This document shows positions 18,193 through 27,275 of a stretch of 64,000 nt of DNA, in pieces. Source of the stretch: Candidatus Hydrogenedentota bacterium (GTDB lineage: Bacteria; Hydrogenedentota; Hydrogenedentia; Hydrogenedentales; JAEUWI01); NCBI GenBank assembly GCA_016182605.1, contig JACPGE010000036.1:96675-160674 (forward strand), written 5' to 3'. The position numbers were made by a program, and so were the translations under genes. Numbering within the stretch: position 1 is the stretch's first letter; the number at the start of each line of letters is the position of its first letter. The notes beneath the pieces were generated by a model. That model did no database searches. It had not been told where the DNA came from and saw nothing but the letters and a program-made list of their open reading frames with translations.

Positions 18193-18417
18193 GCTAACCC
18201 GCATATTTCACCACTTCAAAGCTTTCTGGCAACGCTCTCATCTTGGAACGTGGTGAAATATGCTCAGCGTGGCGATGGTGCTGGCGTTCACCGGGCGGGC
18301 TAAATCACGGGCTGTCTGGCGATAGCGCCCTGCATGTTGTGGCAATTGTGGGTCGAAGAAGGAGTTACGGAACAGACGCGTGGAGCCCGTGATTTATCCG
18401 GGCCAATGCGGGCTAAC
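18193..18417. repeat. Dispersed ~215-bp element, copy A
   Basis: It starts GCTAACCCGCATATTTC and ends GCGGGCTAAC. Inside are two perfect 13-bp inverted repeats: CATATTTCACCAC (18202-18214) with GTGGTGAAATATG (18250-18262), and TAAATCACGGGCT (18301-18313) with AGCCCGTGATTTA (18384-18396). This copy has about 11 extra bases at its right end compared with the others, which make its ends imperfect inverted repeats (GCTAACCCGCAT versus GTTAGCCCGCAT read inward). It is non-coding and lies between ppdK and pilT. Confidence 0.9.
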
Positions 18418-19513
18418 GAAGCAGGCCGCCGCGCTTTGAGTTGAGCCGGATCCCCTGGAGCATCATCTTGAGGTCTTCGGGATTGTCGGAGACTTCGCAG
18501 GCCGTTTCCAGGGTGATGAGACCGGCTTTCACCAGATCGTGGAGACTGTCATTGAAGCCCAGCATGCCGTCTTCGCGGCCCTGCTGGATGGCGGTGTCGA
18601 TCTGGATGATCCGGTTTTCCTTGATGAGCTGGCGAATACCGGGGTTCATGAACATGAGTTCGCAGGTGGGCACGCGTCCGACGCCGTCTGCGCGCGGGAG
18701 CAGTCGCATGCACATGATGGCGCGAAGATTCAGGGAGAGCTGGCTGCGCACCTGCTCGTGGTGGTTGGAGGGAAAGAGATCGATGATACGGTCGATGGTT
18801 TGCATCACGTTGGTGGTGTGCAGCGTGGAGAAGACGAGGTGGCCTGTTTCCGCGGCGCTGATGGCGGCCTGGAAGGTTTCGAGGTCGCGCATTTCGCCCA
18901 CGAGGATCACATCGGGGTCCTGGCGCATGACGGCCTTCAGCGCCGTGGTGAAGTCTTTCGTGTCGATGGCGATCTCGCGCTGGTTGATGATCGAGTTCTT
19001 GTCCGCGTGCACGTACTCGATGGGATCTTCCACGGTAACGACATGGCAGCGCCGGTGTTCATTGACGTAATCGATGATGGATGCGAGGGTGGTGGACTTG
19101 CCGCTGCCGGTGGTGCCGGTGATGAGCACGAGTCCGCGCTGGAAGCGCGCGCAGCGCACGACGGAGGGGGGCAGGTGCAATTGATCGAAGCTCAGCAGCT
19201 TGTTCTTGATGCGCCGCATGACGCAGGACATGGTGCCGCGTTGGCGGAAGATGTTGACCCGGAAGCGGCCCACGCCTTTCTCGGTGAAGGAGAGGTCTGC
19301 CTCGCCCCGCTTCAGGAGGAACGATTTCTGTTCCGCGCTGAGCATGATATCGATAATGGCGTCGAAATCTTCCTTCTGCAATGGCTCCCCGCCCTGACTC
19401 ATGATCTGTCCATCGACGCGCAGGAAGATGGGGCTGCCGGTTTTCAGGTGGATATCGGAGGCGTCCTTCTGGACGGCCATTTGCAGCAGTTTGACAAAAT
19501 CACTACGGTTCAT
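18413..19513 (-). CDS. pilT: Type IV pilus retraction ATPase PilT
   Basis: The 366-aa protein is a GspE-family secretion ATPase: Walker A GTTGSGKST (133-141), Walker B VILVGEMRD, and a PilT-type C-terminal helix PGIRQLIKENRIIQIDTAIQ that matches the AIRNLIRE motif of PilT. It powers pilus depolymerisation and twitching. It starts 2 bases after the ftsZ stop and is therefore probably transcribed with the division genes. Its TAG stop lies inside the terminal GTTAGC of repeat copy A. A PilU-type paralogue cannot be excluded. Confidence 0.93.
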   Translation of the reverse strand: MNRSDFVKLLQMAVQKDASDIHLKTGSPIFLRVDGQIMSQGGEPLQKEDFDAIIDIMLSAEQKSFLLKRGEADLSFTEKGVGRFRVNIFRQRGTMSCVMRRIKNKLLSFDQLHLPPSVVRCARFQRGLVLITGTTGSGKSTTLASIIDYVNEHRRCHVVTVEDPIEYVHADKNSIINQREIAIDTKDFTTALKAVMRQDPDVILVGEMRDLETFQAAISAAETGHLVFSTLHTTNVMQTIDRIIDLFPSNHHEQVRSQLSLNLRAIMCMRLLPRADGVGRVPTCELMFMNPGIRQLIKENRIIQIDTAIQQGREDGMLGFNDSLHDLVKAGLITLETACEVSDNPEDLKMMLQGIRLNSKRGGLLR

Positions 19514-19515
19514 GA

Positions 19516-20796
19516 TTACCTCTTCTTCATACGCCTGCGGATGAAGGCCGGAATGCCCATGTCTTCGTCGCTTTCAGGCTCGGGTACAAATTCCGGCTCC
19601 GCGGGTTCGGGCGGCGTGTCTGGAAATAGAAACTGTTCGGCCGGCGCATTGGCCACGGCGGCGGGCGCAAGTGCGGGCAGGGTATCTTCCTCTGCGGCGG
19701 CGGTAGCAGTGGCAGTGGCTGCGGCAGGCGCCATCACGTGCGCGTGCGCGCCATCGGGACGCCGGCGCGCATCGCGGCGGGCAGCGTAGGTCTTCGCGCC
19801 ATCGCCGGTGAGGTAGTTTTCGGAAACGCCACGCGGGAATCCGGCGGCGATCACGGTCACCTGCAATTCGGGGCGCTCTTCGTCGTCGATGACCGCGCCG
19901 AAGATGATATTGGCGTCGGGGTGGGCGGCGTCTTTCACCACGTTGACGGCGTCGGTCACTTCGCGCATGCCGATGTCGCAGCCGCCCTTGATATTCACGA
20001 TGACGCCCATGGCGCCGTTGATATTGGACTGTTCCAGGAGCGGGCAGACGATGGCTTCTTCCGCGGCGCGGACGGCGCGGCGTTCTCCTTCGGCGATGCC
20101 GATACCCATGAGGGCGCGGCCGCGTGCCTGCATGATGGTGCGCACGTCGGCGAAGTCGAGGTTGATGAGCCCGGGCACGGTGATGAGTTCCGAGATGGCG
20201 CGCACGCCGTTGTGCAGCACTTCGTCGGCCTGATGGAAGGCGGCCTTGAGCGACATGCTCTCCTGACAGAGCGTGGCGACGCGGTCGTTGGGCACCACGA
20301 TCAGGGTATCCACGTGCTCTTCGAGCGCGGCCAGTCCGCGCAGGGCGCTGGCCATGCGTTCCCGGCCCTCAAAACTGAAGGGCAGCGTAACAATGGCGAC
20401 GGTGAGGGCGCCGGTGCTGGTCGCTTCCTGCGCGACGATGGGCGAGGCCCCCGTCCCCGTTCCACCGCCGAGGCCCGCGGTGAGGAAGACCATGTCGGCT
20501 CCGCCGAGCACTTCCTTGATGCGCTCCCGATCTTCTTCCGCGGCGCGGGCGCCTTTTTCGGGCAGGGCGCCGGAGCCGAGGCCGCCGGTTTGCTCCACGC
20601 CGATTTGCAGGCGGGTGCCCGCGGGCGAGTGGCGCAGGGCCTGGGCGTCGGTGTTGATGGTGATGAACTCGACATCGGCGAGACCGGCCTCCACCATGCG
20701 CCCGACGGCATTGCCGCCGCCGCCGCCGATGCCGCAGACCTTGATAATGGCCCGCTGTTCAAAGGATTGAAACTCGTCCGACATTCCGATGCTCAT
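19516..20796 (-). CDS. ftsZ: Cell division GTPase FtsZ
   Basis: FtsZ polymerises into the division ring. The start ATG 20796 (MSIGMSDEFQ) has GGGGAG about 10 bases upstream; an in-frame ATG at 20784 is possible. Motifs are VCGIGGGGGNAVGRM, ITINTDAQAL, the tubulin signature LGGGTGTGASP, and DFADVRTIM. After about residue 320 comes an Ala/Pro-rich linker, then the conserved C-terminal peptide DMGIPAFIRRRMKKR that binds FtsA or ZipA partners. Length 426 aa. It follows ftsQ by 101 bases with no ftsA in between. Confidence 0.97.
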   Translation of the reverse strand: MSIGMSDEFQSFEQRAIIKVCGIGGGGGNAVGRMVEAGLADVEFITINTDAQALRHSPAGTRLQIGVEQTGGLGSGALPEKGARAAEEDRERIKEVLGGADMVFLTAGLGGGTGTGASPIVAQEATSTGALTVAIVTLPFSFEGRERMASALRGLAALEEHVDTLIVVPNDRVATLCQESMSLKAAFHQADEVLHNGVRAISELITVPGLINLDFADVRTIMQARGRALMGIGIAEGERRAVRAAEEAIVCPLLEQSNINGAMGVIVNIKGGCDIGMREVTDAVNVVKDAAHPDANIIFGAVIDDEERPELQVTVIAAGFPRGVSENYLTGDGAKTYAARRDARRRPDGAHAHVMAPAAATATATAAAEEDTLPALAPAAVANAPAEQFLFPDTPPEPAEPEFVPEPESDEDMGIPAFIRRRMKKR

Positions 20797-20897
20797 GCTG
20801 GTCTTACTCCCCGCCTTTCCGGTAGGACGTGTTGTGTATGGTATCACTTGCCGCAAAATTTCCGCAATGGAATCCCGCGCGAACGCACTTTTTGTTG

Positions 20898-21695
20898 TTA
20901 TTTACAGACGAAATCGCGATCAAACCGCAAGTCCAGTGAATTGGCACAGGGGAGTACGCCGTTTTTCTGTTCCCAGAGGAAGGCGAGCCGTTGTGCCTGA
21001 ACCGAGTAGTCGACAAAATCGGAGCGCCCCCAGAGGAGGCGGAAGGGCACTTCATTGACGATCATGGCGATCTCGTTCGTGGAGCCGGCGGAGAGTTCGG
21101 AGAGGGTCCACTGCGCGTCCAGCCCGGCGGCGCAGTAGGCTTTCCAGACGTTGAGGGCTTCGCGGTATTCCGGCTGCGCGATGCGGTGCCCGGGCTCCAC
21201 ATAGCCCAGTCCGGGCACGTTGGTGACGAGGGGCTTCAGGGTGGAGTTCAGGACATCCACTTCTTCCAGGATGACGCCTTCATCGTCGACCGCATAGGCG
21301 CGATTGGAGACTTCCAAGACGGCAACGGGGATCCGCTCCTCGACATAGAGAATGACCTTGTCCGGGTAGCCGCGCTCCACGGTGCAGTCTTTCACGTAGG
21401 GCAATTTCCCGACGCGATCCGCCACGGCGGCCGCATCGAAGAACCAGATGTTGTCTTCCGCGGTGATGCCGGCGGCGTTGCGCACGCGCTCGGGATCGAG
21501 CTGCGTCAGTCCGACGATGGAGATCCGCTGGATCTGGAAGCGGGGCGAGGCCAGGGCGTAGCGATAGACGGATGAGCCGAGCAATGCGAAAACGGCGAGC
21601 GCGATAAAGAGCGAAGCGACGAGCAGCACGGCGCCCCGCCGCCGGACGCGCGTGCTTATGCGTTTCTCGCGGGGCTTGGTCTTGGGCGCGCTCAT
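20898..21695 (-). CDS. ftsQ: Cell division protein FtsQ
   Basis: The 265-aa protein has a basic cytoplasmic N-terminus (about 25 residues), one transmembrane helix (AVLLVASLFIALAVFALLG), a POTRA domain (FQIQRISIVGLTQLDPERVRNAAGI), and the FtsQ beta domain (DCTVERGYPDKVILYVEERIPVA). It links periplasmic and cytoplasmic divisome parts. Its ATG overlaps the murC stop (ATGA), so the two are translationally coupled. Confidence 0.93.
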   Translation of the reverse strand: MSAPKTKPREKRISTRVRRRGAVLLVASLFIALAVFALLGSSVYRYALASPRFQIQRISIVGLTQLDPERVRNAAGITAEDNIWFFDAAAVADRVGKLPYVKDCTVERGYPDKVILYVEERIPVAVLEVSNRAYAVDDEGVILEEVDVLNSTLKPLVTNVPGLGYVEPGHRIAQPEYREALNVWKAYCAAGLDAQWTLSELSAGSTNEIAMIVNEVPFRLLWGRSDFVDYSVQAQRLAFLWEQKNGVLPCANSLDLRFDRDFVCK

Positions 21696-23128
21696 GGTTT
21701 CGCTTCCAGCGCGCGCAGCATGGGCTCCGCGATGCGGTTGATGTTACCGGCCCCGAGTATGAGCACGATGTCTCCTTCGCGCAGATCGGGCGCAATGCGT
21801 TCCGGCACTTGGTACATATCCTCCACCAGCTCGACGTGATCATGGCCGGAATGGCGGGCGGCGTCGACGATCAAATTGGAGGTTACCCCGGGCATGGGTT
21901 GTTCCCGGCTGGGATAAATGGCGGTGACCACGGCCCGATCGGCCTGGGCAATGGCTTCGGCGAAGCCGTCGCAGAAAAATTTTGTACGGCTGTAGAGGTG
22001 GGGTTGCAGCACCACGATCATGCGGCTGGGCCGGAGATCGCGGATGGCTTCCATGGTGCGCGCGATCTCCGTGGGGTGGTGCGCGTAGTCCTCCACCACC
22101 ACCACGCCGCGCCGCTCGCCGCAGACCTGCATGCGGCGCTGCACGCCGTCGAATTGGCGCAGTCCGCCGGCGATCATGGAGAAGCGCATGCCCAGGCAGA
22201 GACCGACGGTGCAAGCGGCGAGGGCGTTACGCACGTTGTGCAGGCCCAGCGCGCCGATGTCGAGCGTGCCGAGGAGGCCTGTGGGCGCGATGCGCGTGTC
22301 GTGGCAGATCACCTCGAAGCGGGTGCGCAGGCCGCCGAGGGCGCGCCCCGCGCGTGTTTCCTGGGTCGTCAGGCGGGTCTCGATGTTGACGCCCTGCAGG
22401 GAGACGCCATACTCGAGGCCATAGGTGAGACACACGCTTTCGATCTCGGGGATAATCTCGCGGCAGTGCGGATCGTCGCCGCACAGAATGGCAAAGCCGT
22501 AGAACGGCACGCCATTGCAGAAATCGAGGAAGGCGTGCTTGATGCGATCGATGGTGCCGTAGTACTCCAGATGTTCCGCATCGATGTTGGTGACCACGGC
22601 GATCGTGGGATGCAAGCGCAGGAAGCTGCCGTCGTGTTCGTCCGCCTCCGCCACCAGGTAGTCGCCCGTGCCCCAGCGCGCGTTGGTGCCGCTGCGGTGC
22701 AGTATCCCGCCGATGATGCTGGTGGCGCCGATGTTGGCCTGATCGAGATAGGCGCTGATCATCGAGGTCGTCGTGGTCTTGCCGTGCGTTCCCCCGACGG
22801 CCACGGCATTCGGCTTGAGGCGCATCAAGTCGGCCAGGAGATCGCTGCGATGTATCACGGGGGTGCCGCGCCGCCGCGCCGCCTGCACCTCCGGGTTGTC
22901 GTCTGGAACGGCTGCGGAGACCACCACGATGCCGGCGTCGTCCAGGTTTTCGGCGCGGTGCCCTTCGGTGAAGTGGAGCCCGAGTTGCGCCAGGCGATCG
23001 GTGATCCCGGAGGCGTGCAGGTCGGAGCCGGAAACGGTGTAATCGAGATTTAACAGAATTTCCGCTAAACCGCTCATGCCGATGCCTCCTACGCCGACAA
23101 AATGAACTTTTCGCTTATCGCCATTCAA
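21692..23128 (-). CDS. murC: UDP-N-acetylmuramate--L-alanine ligase MurC
   Basis: MurC adds L-alanine to UDP-MurNAc, the first step of the peptide stem. The 478-aa protein has the Rossmann start KVHFVGVGGIGMSGLAEIL, the ATP-binding loop GGTHGKTTTTSMIS, a central ligase region (AEADEHDGSFL) and YAHHPTEI in the C-terminal domain. The only usable start before the Rossmann motif is a TTG at 23128; an ATG four bases downstream is out of frame. The poor ribosome site implies modest translation. It is the first gene of the division cluster. Confidence 0.95.
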   Translation of the reverse strand: MNGDKRKVHFVGVGGIGMSGLAEILLNLDYTVSGSDLHASGITDRLAQLGLHFTEGHRAENLDDAGIVVVSAAVPDDNPEVQAARRRGTPVIHRSDLLADLMRLKPNAVAVGGTHGKTTTTSMISAYLDQANIGATSIIGGILHRSGTNARWGTGDYLVAEADEHDGSFLRLHPTIAVVTNIDAEHLEYYGTIDRIKHAFLDFCNGVPFYGFAILCGDDPHCREIIPEIESVCLTYGLEYGVSLQGVNIETRLTTQETRAGRALGGLRTRFEVICHDTRIAPTGLLGTLDIGALGLHNVRNALAACTVGLCLGMRFSMIAGGLRQFDGVQRRMQVCGERRGVVVVEDYAHHPTEIARTMEAIRDLRPSRMIVVLQPHLYSRTKFFCDGFAEAIAQADRAVVTAIYPSREQPMPGVTSNLIVDAARHSGHDHVELVEDMYQVPERIAPDLREGDIVLILGAGNINRIAEPMLRALEAKP

Positions 23129-23435
23129 GGGTCAAAGGGTGCCTCATGGGTTACCTGCGGTCCATATTCTGGAACATTCACACACTACAAGATGTTGTGG
23201 TTCGTACCCAGTATATCAGAATGATACCACCAGAAAAAGGGGTTACTTAGACTTTTCTTTCTTCCCGTTTTTCTGCCAGGGGCGCGGCCGGCGCCAAGGT
23301 GGAAAAGGTGCAGCCTCCCCCCTTTCTGGCGGATACTACCGGCAAGACGGCGGCAATCTCCCCGCACCTGATGAAGTGATCCAGGCCCTCGATTTCGCCT
23401 GGCTTGGCCCGCCACAAGAGGAGTTTTGGACCGGT
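23129..23435. other. Divergent intergenic region murC / lipoprotein
   Basis: The 307 bases between the divergent murC and OmpA-type lipoprotein genes have a long in-frame extension of the lipoprotein frame with no ribosome site or conserved content. Promoters for both directions are expected, but I could not pick out confident -35/-10 pairs. Confidence 0.4.
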
Positions 23436-23930
23436 ATGAACAGAAATTTCAGGCACCTGGGGGTAGTCTTGACCGTGATTGCGGCGTGCACGGTCTCGGG
23501 TGGTTGCGCCTCGACGGACTCTCCCCCACTCCAGCAAGCGGCGGCGGCGCCATTGGAAACCGAATTCCAGGACATTCCCTTCATGCGCTACAGCACAGCC
23601 CTGCGGGCCGAGGTGTTGCCCATGCTCGAGGCGATCCGGCAGCAGTTGCTGCAGCATCCCGGCCACCATGCGCACCTGATCGGTCACGCTTTTGACTCGC
23701 TTCAGAGCCGCGCGGAGAACCAGGGTCTCGCTGCGGCGCGTGTCGAGGCGGTCCGTGCGTGGTTGCTCCAACGGGACGTGCCCGCGCGCCAAATCAGCGT
23801 TGAAAGCCGGGGGGATGAAGCCGCGGCTGCGGGGGAGGACGCTTTTCACGATCGTCATCGGGGCAATCGGGTAGAGATCGTATACACGAGTGGCGGGGAG
23901 GAGGAAGCTGCCCCGGACGAAGTGCGATGA
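23436..23930 (+). CDS. OmpA-family peptidoglycan-associated lipoprotein
   Basis: The ATG 23436 begins a lipoprotein signal (MNRNFRHLGVVLTVIAACTVSGGCAS) with acylated Cys in SGGC, and GAGGAG lies about 13 bases upstream. The 164-aa precursor has an OmpA-type domain: LIGHAFDSLQSRAENQGLAAARVEAVRAWL, QISVESRGDEA and HRGNRVEIVY. The last, with the ENQxLAxxR helix, is the peptidoglycan-binding signature, although the usual GHTD loop is replaced by GHAFD. It probably tethers the outer membrane to the wall, as Pal does. Confidence 0.82.
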   Translation: MNRNFRHLGVVLTVIAACTVSGGCASTDSPPLQQAAAAPLETEFQDIPFMRYSTALRAEVLPMLEAIRQQLLQHPGHHAHLIGHAFDSLQSRAENQGLAAARVEAVRAWLLQRDVPARQISVESRGDEAAAAGEDAFHDRHRGNRVEIVYTSGGEEEAAPDEVR

Positions 23931-24054
23931 TGGGCGCAATTCGGCCGGAAACTTGCGCCGGGTGAATTGTTGACATTACTATTAATTCAAATTTGCCAGG
24001 CTTGGGCCAGATGCCAGCAGAATGTTCCTGCGAAGAGGCTGAAGGGTTGCGGCT

Positions 24055-24855
24055 ATGCGCTTTCTAAGTTTCATGTCGAATACGTCCGATATGCCCGGGG
24101 TGGAGGGGCTGATTGACGAATGCGGTCTCCGGCCCGCCTACAACCGCATATTTACGGAAGACGAGCGGCGGCACATCGAGTCGCGCCAGGGCAACTTTCC
24201 CCTGACCAAAGGCGCCTATATTGCTTCGCACCTGGGCGAATTCGACATGGTGGCGGATTTGCTGCAATTTGCCGAACGCTTCGCGGGCAGCCCGCCCGAA
24301 GTATACATTGGCATGCGCTTTCATATTATGGCCACGTCCTTTCTTGAACTCACGGGGGATTGGTTCTCGTACCACCAGGTCATGCAGCTTTTCATCCCCC
24401 GCGTGTTTTCGTTGCGGGCCAGTTCACCGCGGTGCGATCCGCTCACGCAGGAGGCGTGCGAGCAGCATATTCGTCATACGCAACAGATTGTTGCGGTGAT
24501 GGAGAACGGGCAGCCGCAGGGGCCCCACGCGGGCTATTGGCATATGAGCCTGCTGATGGACGAGCGCAAGAAACTCGACAGCGCGTTGTACTATGCGCGG
24601 CAGGGCAAGGCCCAAGGCTGGGAAGGCGAATGGGGCACGCGTATCGCCGGCCTGGAGAAGCGGATCCCGCCGAAGGAAACGCCCATGGCGAATCCGCTGG
24701 AGGCGCGTCTGGGCCCGCCCAAGGCTGCGGCACCCCGTGTCGTGTCTTGCGTCCAATGCGGCCAGCGCATGCGAATCCCGGCGGACTATCAGAAGCCACA
24801 GGGCACCTGCATCAAATGCGGCGCGGTCGTCCTCCTTGCGGTACAGGGGATCTGA
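24055..24855 (+). CDS. Uncharacterised protein with C-terminal zinc ribbon
   Basis: The 266-aa protein begins MRFLSFMSNTSDMPGVEGLI with GAAGGG about 9 bases upstream. The first 210 residues look helical (GAYIASHLGEFDMVADLLQFAERF, ALYYARQGKAQGWEGEWG), like a TPR-type fold. The C-terminus has SCVQCGQRMRIPAD and GTCIKCGAVV, four cysteines forming a zinc ribbon of the MJ0042 type. No signal peptide is present. Function unknown; a helical adaptor with a zinc ribbon is all that can be said. Confidence 0.75.
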   Translation: MRFLSFMSNTSDMPGVEGLIDECGLRPAYNRIFTEDERRHIESRQGNFPLTKGAYIASHLGEFDMVADLLQFAERFAGSPPEVYIGMRFHIMATSFLELTGDWFSYHQVMQLFIPRVFSLRASSPRCDPLTQEACEQHIRHTQQIVAVMENGQPQGPHAGYWHMSLLMDERKKLDSALYYARQGKAQGWEGEWGTRIAGLEKRIPPKETPMANPLEARLGPPKAAAPRVVSCVQCGQRMRIPADYQKPQGTCIKCGAVVLLAVQGI

Positions 24856-25064
24856 GCGAAGCTGCCCTGCCCGCGCGTTGCCTGGCATGCCCGGCAGTGC
24901 CCCAATCGGCCCAGGGCCGGCGCGCAGGCGCCTGCCCGGACAAATTTTGAGTTCCTGCTCATTTGTAGCCCCGCTTACGGAACTCATTGTCCCGTTTGTG
25001 TTGTACTCATGACATGGTAGGGACCGGGCAATCCGGATCAACACAGTTCTATAGGAGTTTTTGT

Positions 25065-25532
25065 ATGTCACCAAGAGCCAAACATGAGGCGCCCAAAGAA
25101 GTGATGCAACTGCTGGACAATGTGAATATCTTCAGCAGCGTCGCCGTTTACCTGCAGATCGAGAACAGCGTGCGTTTTGCGATCGCCGCGGGGAAACTTA
25201 CGGCCGGCGATCAGTTGCCTTCGGTGCGCGAGCTTTCGGAGCGTCTTGAAGTGAACCCGAACACCGTGGCCAAGGCCTACCGTGACCTCGAAGTCATGGG
25301 GCTTTTGTACACCCGCCGCGGCATGGGGGTCTTTATTCAAAAGAGCATCGATGACAAGTGCCGGGCGGATGTGAGCCGGGAAATGATGGGCCGCGTCTTT
25401 GAGGTCATCTGCGAGGCCAAGGCTTCGGGATTGAAAGACAAAGACATTCAGGCGATCGTCAAGAAGTGCCTGGGAGAAAGTGTGGCTCCGTATTCGCCGC
25501 TGCCCAAAGGCGTTCAGGATTGGCTGAAGTAG
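25065..25532 (+). CDS. GntR-family (YtrA-like) transcriptional regulator
   Basis: The ATG 25065 has AGGAG 8 bases upstream. The 155-aa product has a typical GntR winged helix: VYLQIENSVRFAIAAGKLTAGDQLPSVRELSERLEVNPNTVAKAYRDLEVMGLLYTRRGMGVF, followed by a short helical C-terminus of about 60 residues. The short C-terminal part matches the YtrA subfamily, which usually represses a neighbouring ABC transporter operon, but none is present here. A close paralogue is encoded at 63303. Confidence 0.9.
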   Translation: MSPRAKHEAPKEVMQLLDNVNIFSSVAVYLQIENSVRFAIAAGKLTAGDQLPSVRELSERLEVNPNTVAKAYRDLEVMGLLYTRRGMGVFIQKSIDDKCRADVSREMMGRVFEVICEAKASGLKDKDIQAIVKKCLGESVAPYSPLPKGVQDWLK

Positions 25533-25685
25533 TCCGAATCGGCGATTGGGGCACGGGGGCATTTCAGACCGACCCCGCACTGCGGGGGGAACCCTGCATG
25601 CCGGTTCGGGGTCCCGTTGTGGAAACTGCCTGTCTTGGCCAGAAGCCCGGCGTGTGTCCTGCGGACGCGCGGCGCATCCGTTGGT

Positions 25686-27275
25686 TCATGAATTGCGGGC
25701 GTTGCCGCGCCGTGTGAGGGCCTGCTGGAAGGCGAGCCATTCGGGAACGCGCAGCCAATGGCTCACGAGCAGGTAGGCCCCGCCGGCCAGACCGAGGGGC
25801 GCCAGCACGGAGACGATCTCGAAGGCAAGGACCGTCGTGTCCAGCACGTACGCAAAGCCCGCGTGGAGCCCGTGGCAGGCGAGACACAGGGCGAGTGCGG
25901 CGATGCCGGTGCTCAGAACGGCGGTTGTGAGCGCCCGATCCCAGAGGGCGCCAAAGCGCCGCCACAGGAAGAAATAGAGCACGGCGAAATTCACGCCGTA
26001 CGCCAAGGTGGTGGCAAGGGCGAGCCCGCGGAATCCCATCGGCCCCGCCAGGACAAAAATGAGCGCGATATTGATGATCATGCTGACCGAGGCCGCCATG
26101 ACGGGGGTGTGCGTGTTTTGTATGGCGTAGAAGCCCTGAACCCCCACGCGAATGAGGGCAAAGATCAACAGACCCGCGCCCAGATAGAGCACGGCGGAGG
26201 CGGTCTTGACGGTATCGGCGGGGCTAAACTGGCCGTGCTCGAAGAGCAGCCGGACGATCGGTTCGCGCATGACCAGCATGCCGGCCATGGCGGGGGTGAC
26301 GAGGAAGATGCATTGGCGGAAGCCGGACTTCAGGGTTTCGCGGAGGGCTTCCGCGTCCTGCGCAACGTGGGCACGGCTGATGGCGGGCAGTATGGCGACG
26401 CCTATGGCGACGCCGAAGATGGAGAGGGGCAATTGTATCAGCCGGTTGGCGTACCAGAGGGTCGACATCTCGCCGAGGGAGTAGGCCACGAAGCCGTCCA
26501 CCAGTTTGTTGACCTCACCTGCGGACTGGCCGATGATGACGGGGCCCAGCAGCCAGCACGCGCGGAGCAGCCCCGGATGGCGCAAGCGCAGTGACGGCGC
26601 GATCACGCCCAAGAGCCGCGTTGCGGCGTGGTACATGATCGCCAGTTGGGCCACTCCCCCGATCCAGACGCCGGCCACAAGCGCCCAGGTGGGGTCTTCC
26701 ATATAATTCTTTCCCCACCACATCGCGCACAGCAGACTGATGTTGAGGAGGACGGGCGTCCAGGAAGGCGTGCTGTAATGTCCGAGCACATAGAGGGGCG
26801 CCATGAGGAAGGCGGTCAGGCCGATGAAGATGAAGTAGGGCATGATCCAGCGCACCACGGAGATGGTCAGCGCCAGTTGTTGCGCGGCGGGCGCATTTTC
26901 CGAATGGAGCTTCTCGGCGATATCGGTGAGCCCGGGAACGAAATCGGCGAGCAGGATGCCTGCGAAGGTGAGGAAGCCGAAGATCAGGAGCATGGCCGAA
27001 AGGCATGCGCGCACCAGTTCCTTGAGGGCGGCCGTGCCTTCCTTCTCCTGCACCTCGGTCATGATCGGCACAAAGGCCGCATTGACCGCGCCTTCGCCGA
27101 GCATATCGCGAAGCATGTTTGGGAAGCGGAAGGCGAAGATGAAAATCTCCTGCACGGGTCTGGGGACCAGCGCGGCCATGGCCATGTCGCGCAACAGTCC
27201 GAAGACCCGGCTGAGCATGGTGCCGCTCGCGAAGATCGCGATGAACCGGGACATTTCGCTTCGGGAGCTGCTCAT
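25686..27275 (-). CDS. murJ: Lipid II flippase MurJ
   Basis: This 529-aa polytopic membrane protein has the MVF-family start SGTMLSRVFGLLRDMAMAAL, RFPNMLRDMLGEGAVNAAFVPI and about 14 hydrophobic helices. It flips undecaprenyl-linked peptidoglycan precursor to the outer leaflet. ATG 27275 is chosen because it overlaps the lnt stop as ATGA; the frame stays open upstream inside lnt. Two envelope-biogenesis genes in a coupled pair fit their shared compartment. Confidence 0.94.
   Translation of the reverse strand: MSSSRSEMSRFIAIFASGTMLSRVFGLLRDMAMAALVPRPVQEIFIFAFRFPNMLRDMLGEGAVNAAFVPIMTEVQEKEGTAALKELVRACLSAMLLIFGFLTFAGILLADFVPGLTDIAEKLHSENAPAAQQLALTISVVRWIMPYFIFIGLTAFLMAPLYVLGHYSTPSWTPVLLNISLLCAMWWGKNYMEDPTWALVAGVWIGGVAQLAIMYHAATRLLGVIAPSLRLRHPGLLRACWLLGPVIIGQSAGEVNKLVDGFVAYSLGEMSTLWYANRLIQLPLSIFGVAIGVAILPAISRAHVAQDAEALRETLKSGFRQCIFLVTPAMAGMLVMREPIVRLLFEHGQFSPADTVKTASAVLYLGAGLLIFALIRVGVQGFYAIQNTHTPVMAASVSMIINIALIFVLAGPMGFRGLALATTLAYGVNFAVLYFFLWRRFGALWDRALTTAVLSTGIAALALCLACHGLHAGFAYVLDTTVLAFEIVSVLAPLGLAGGAYLLVSHWLRVPEWLAFQQALTRRGNARNS

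Noticed and set aside
15221..18256. Plus-strand frame of about 1000 codons opposite ppdK
   Set aside because: It mirrors a well-conserved enzyme on the other strand; its His/Asp/Gly-rich composition is the usual antisense image of high-GC codons, and it has no motif.
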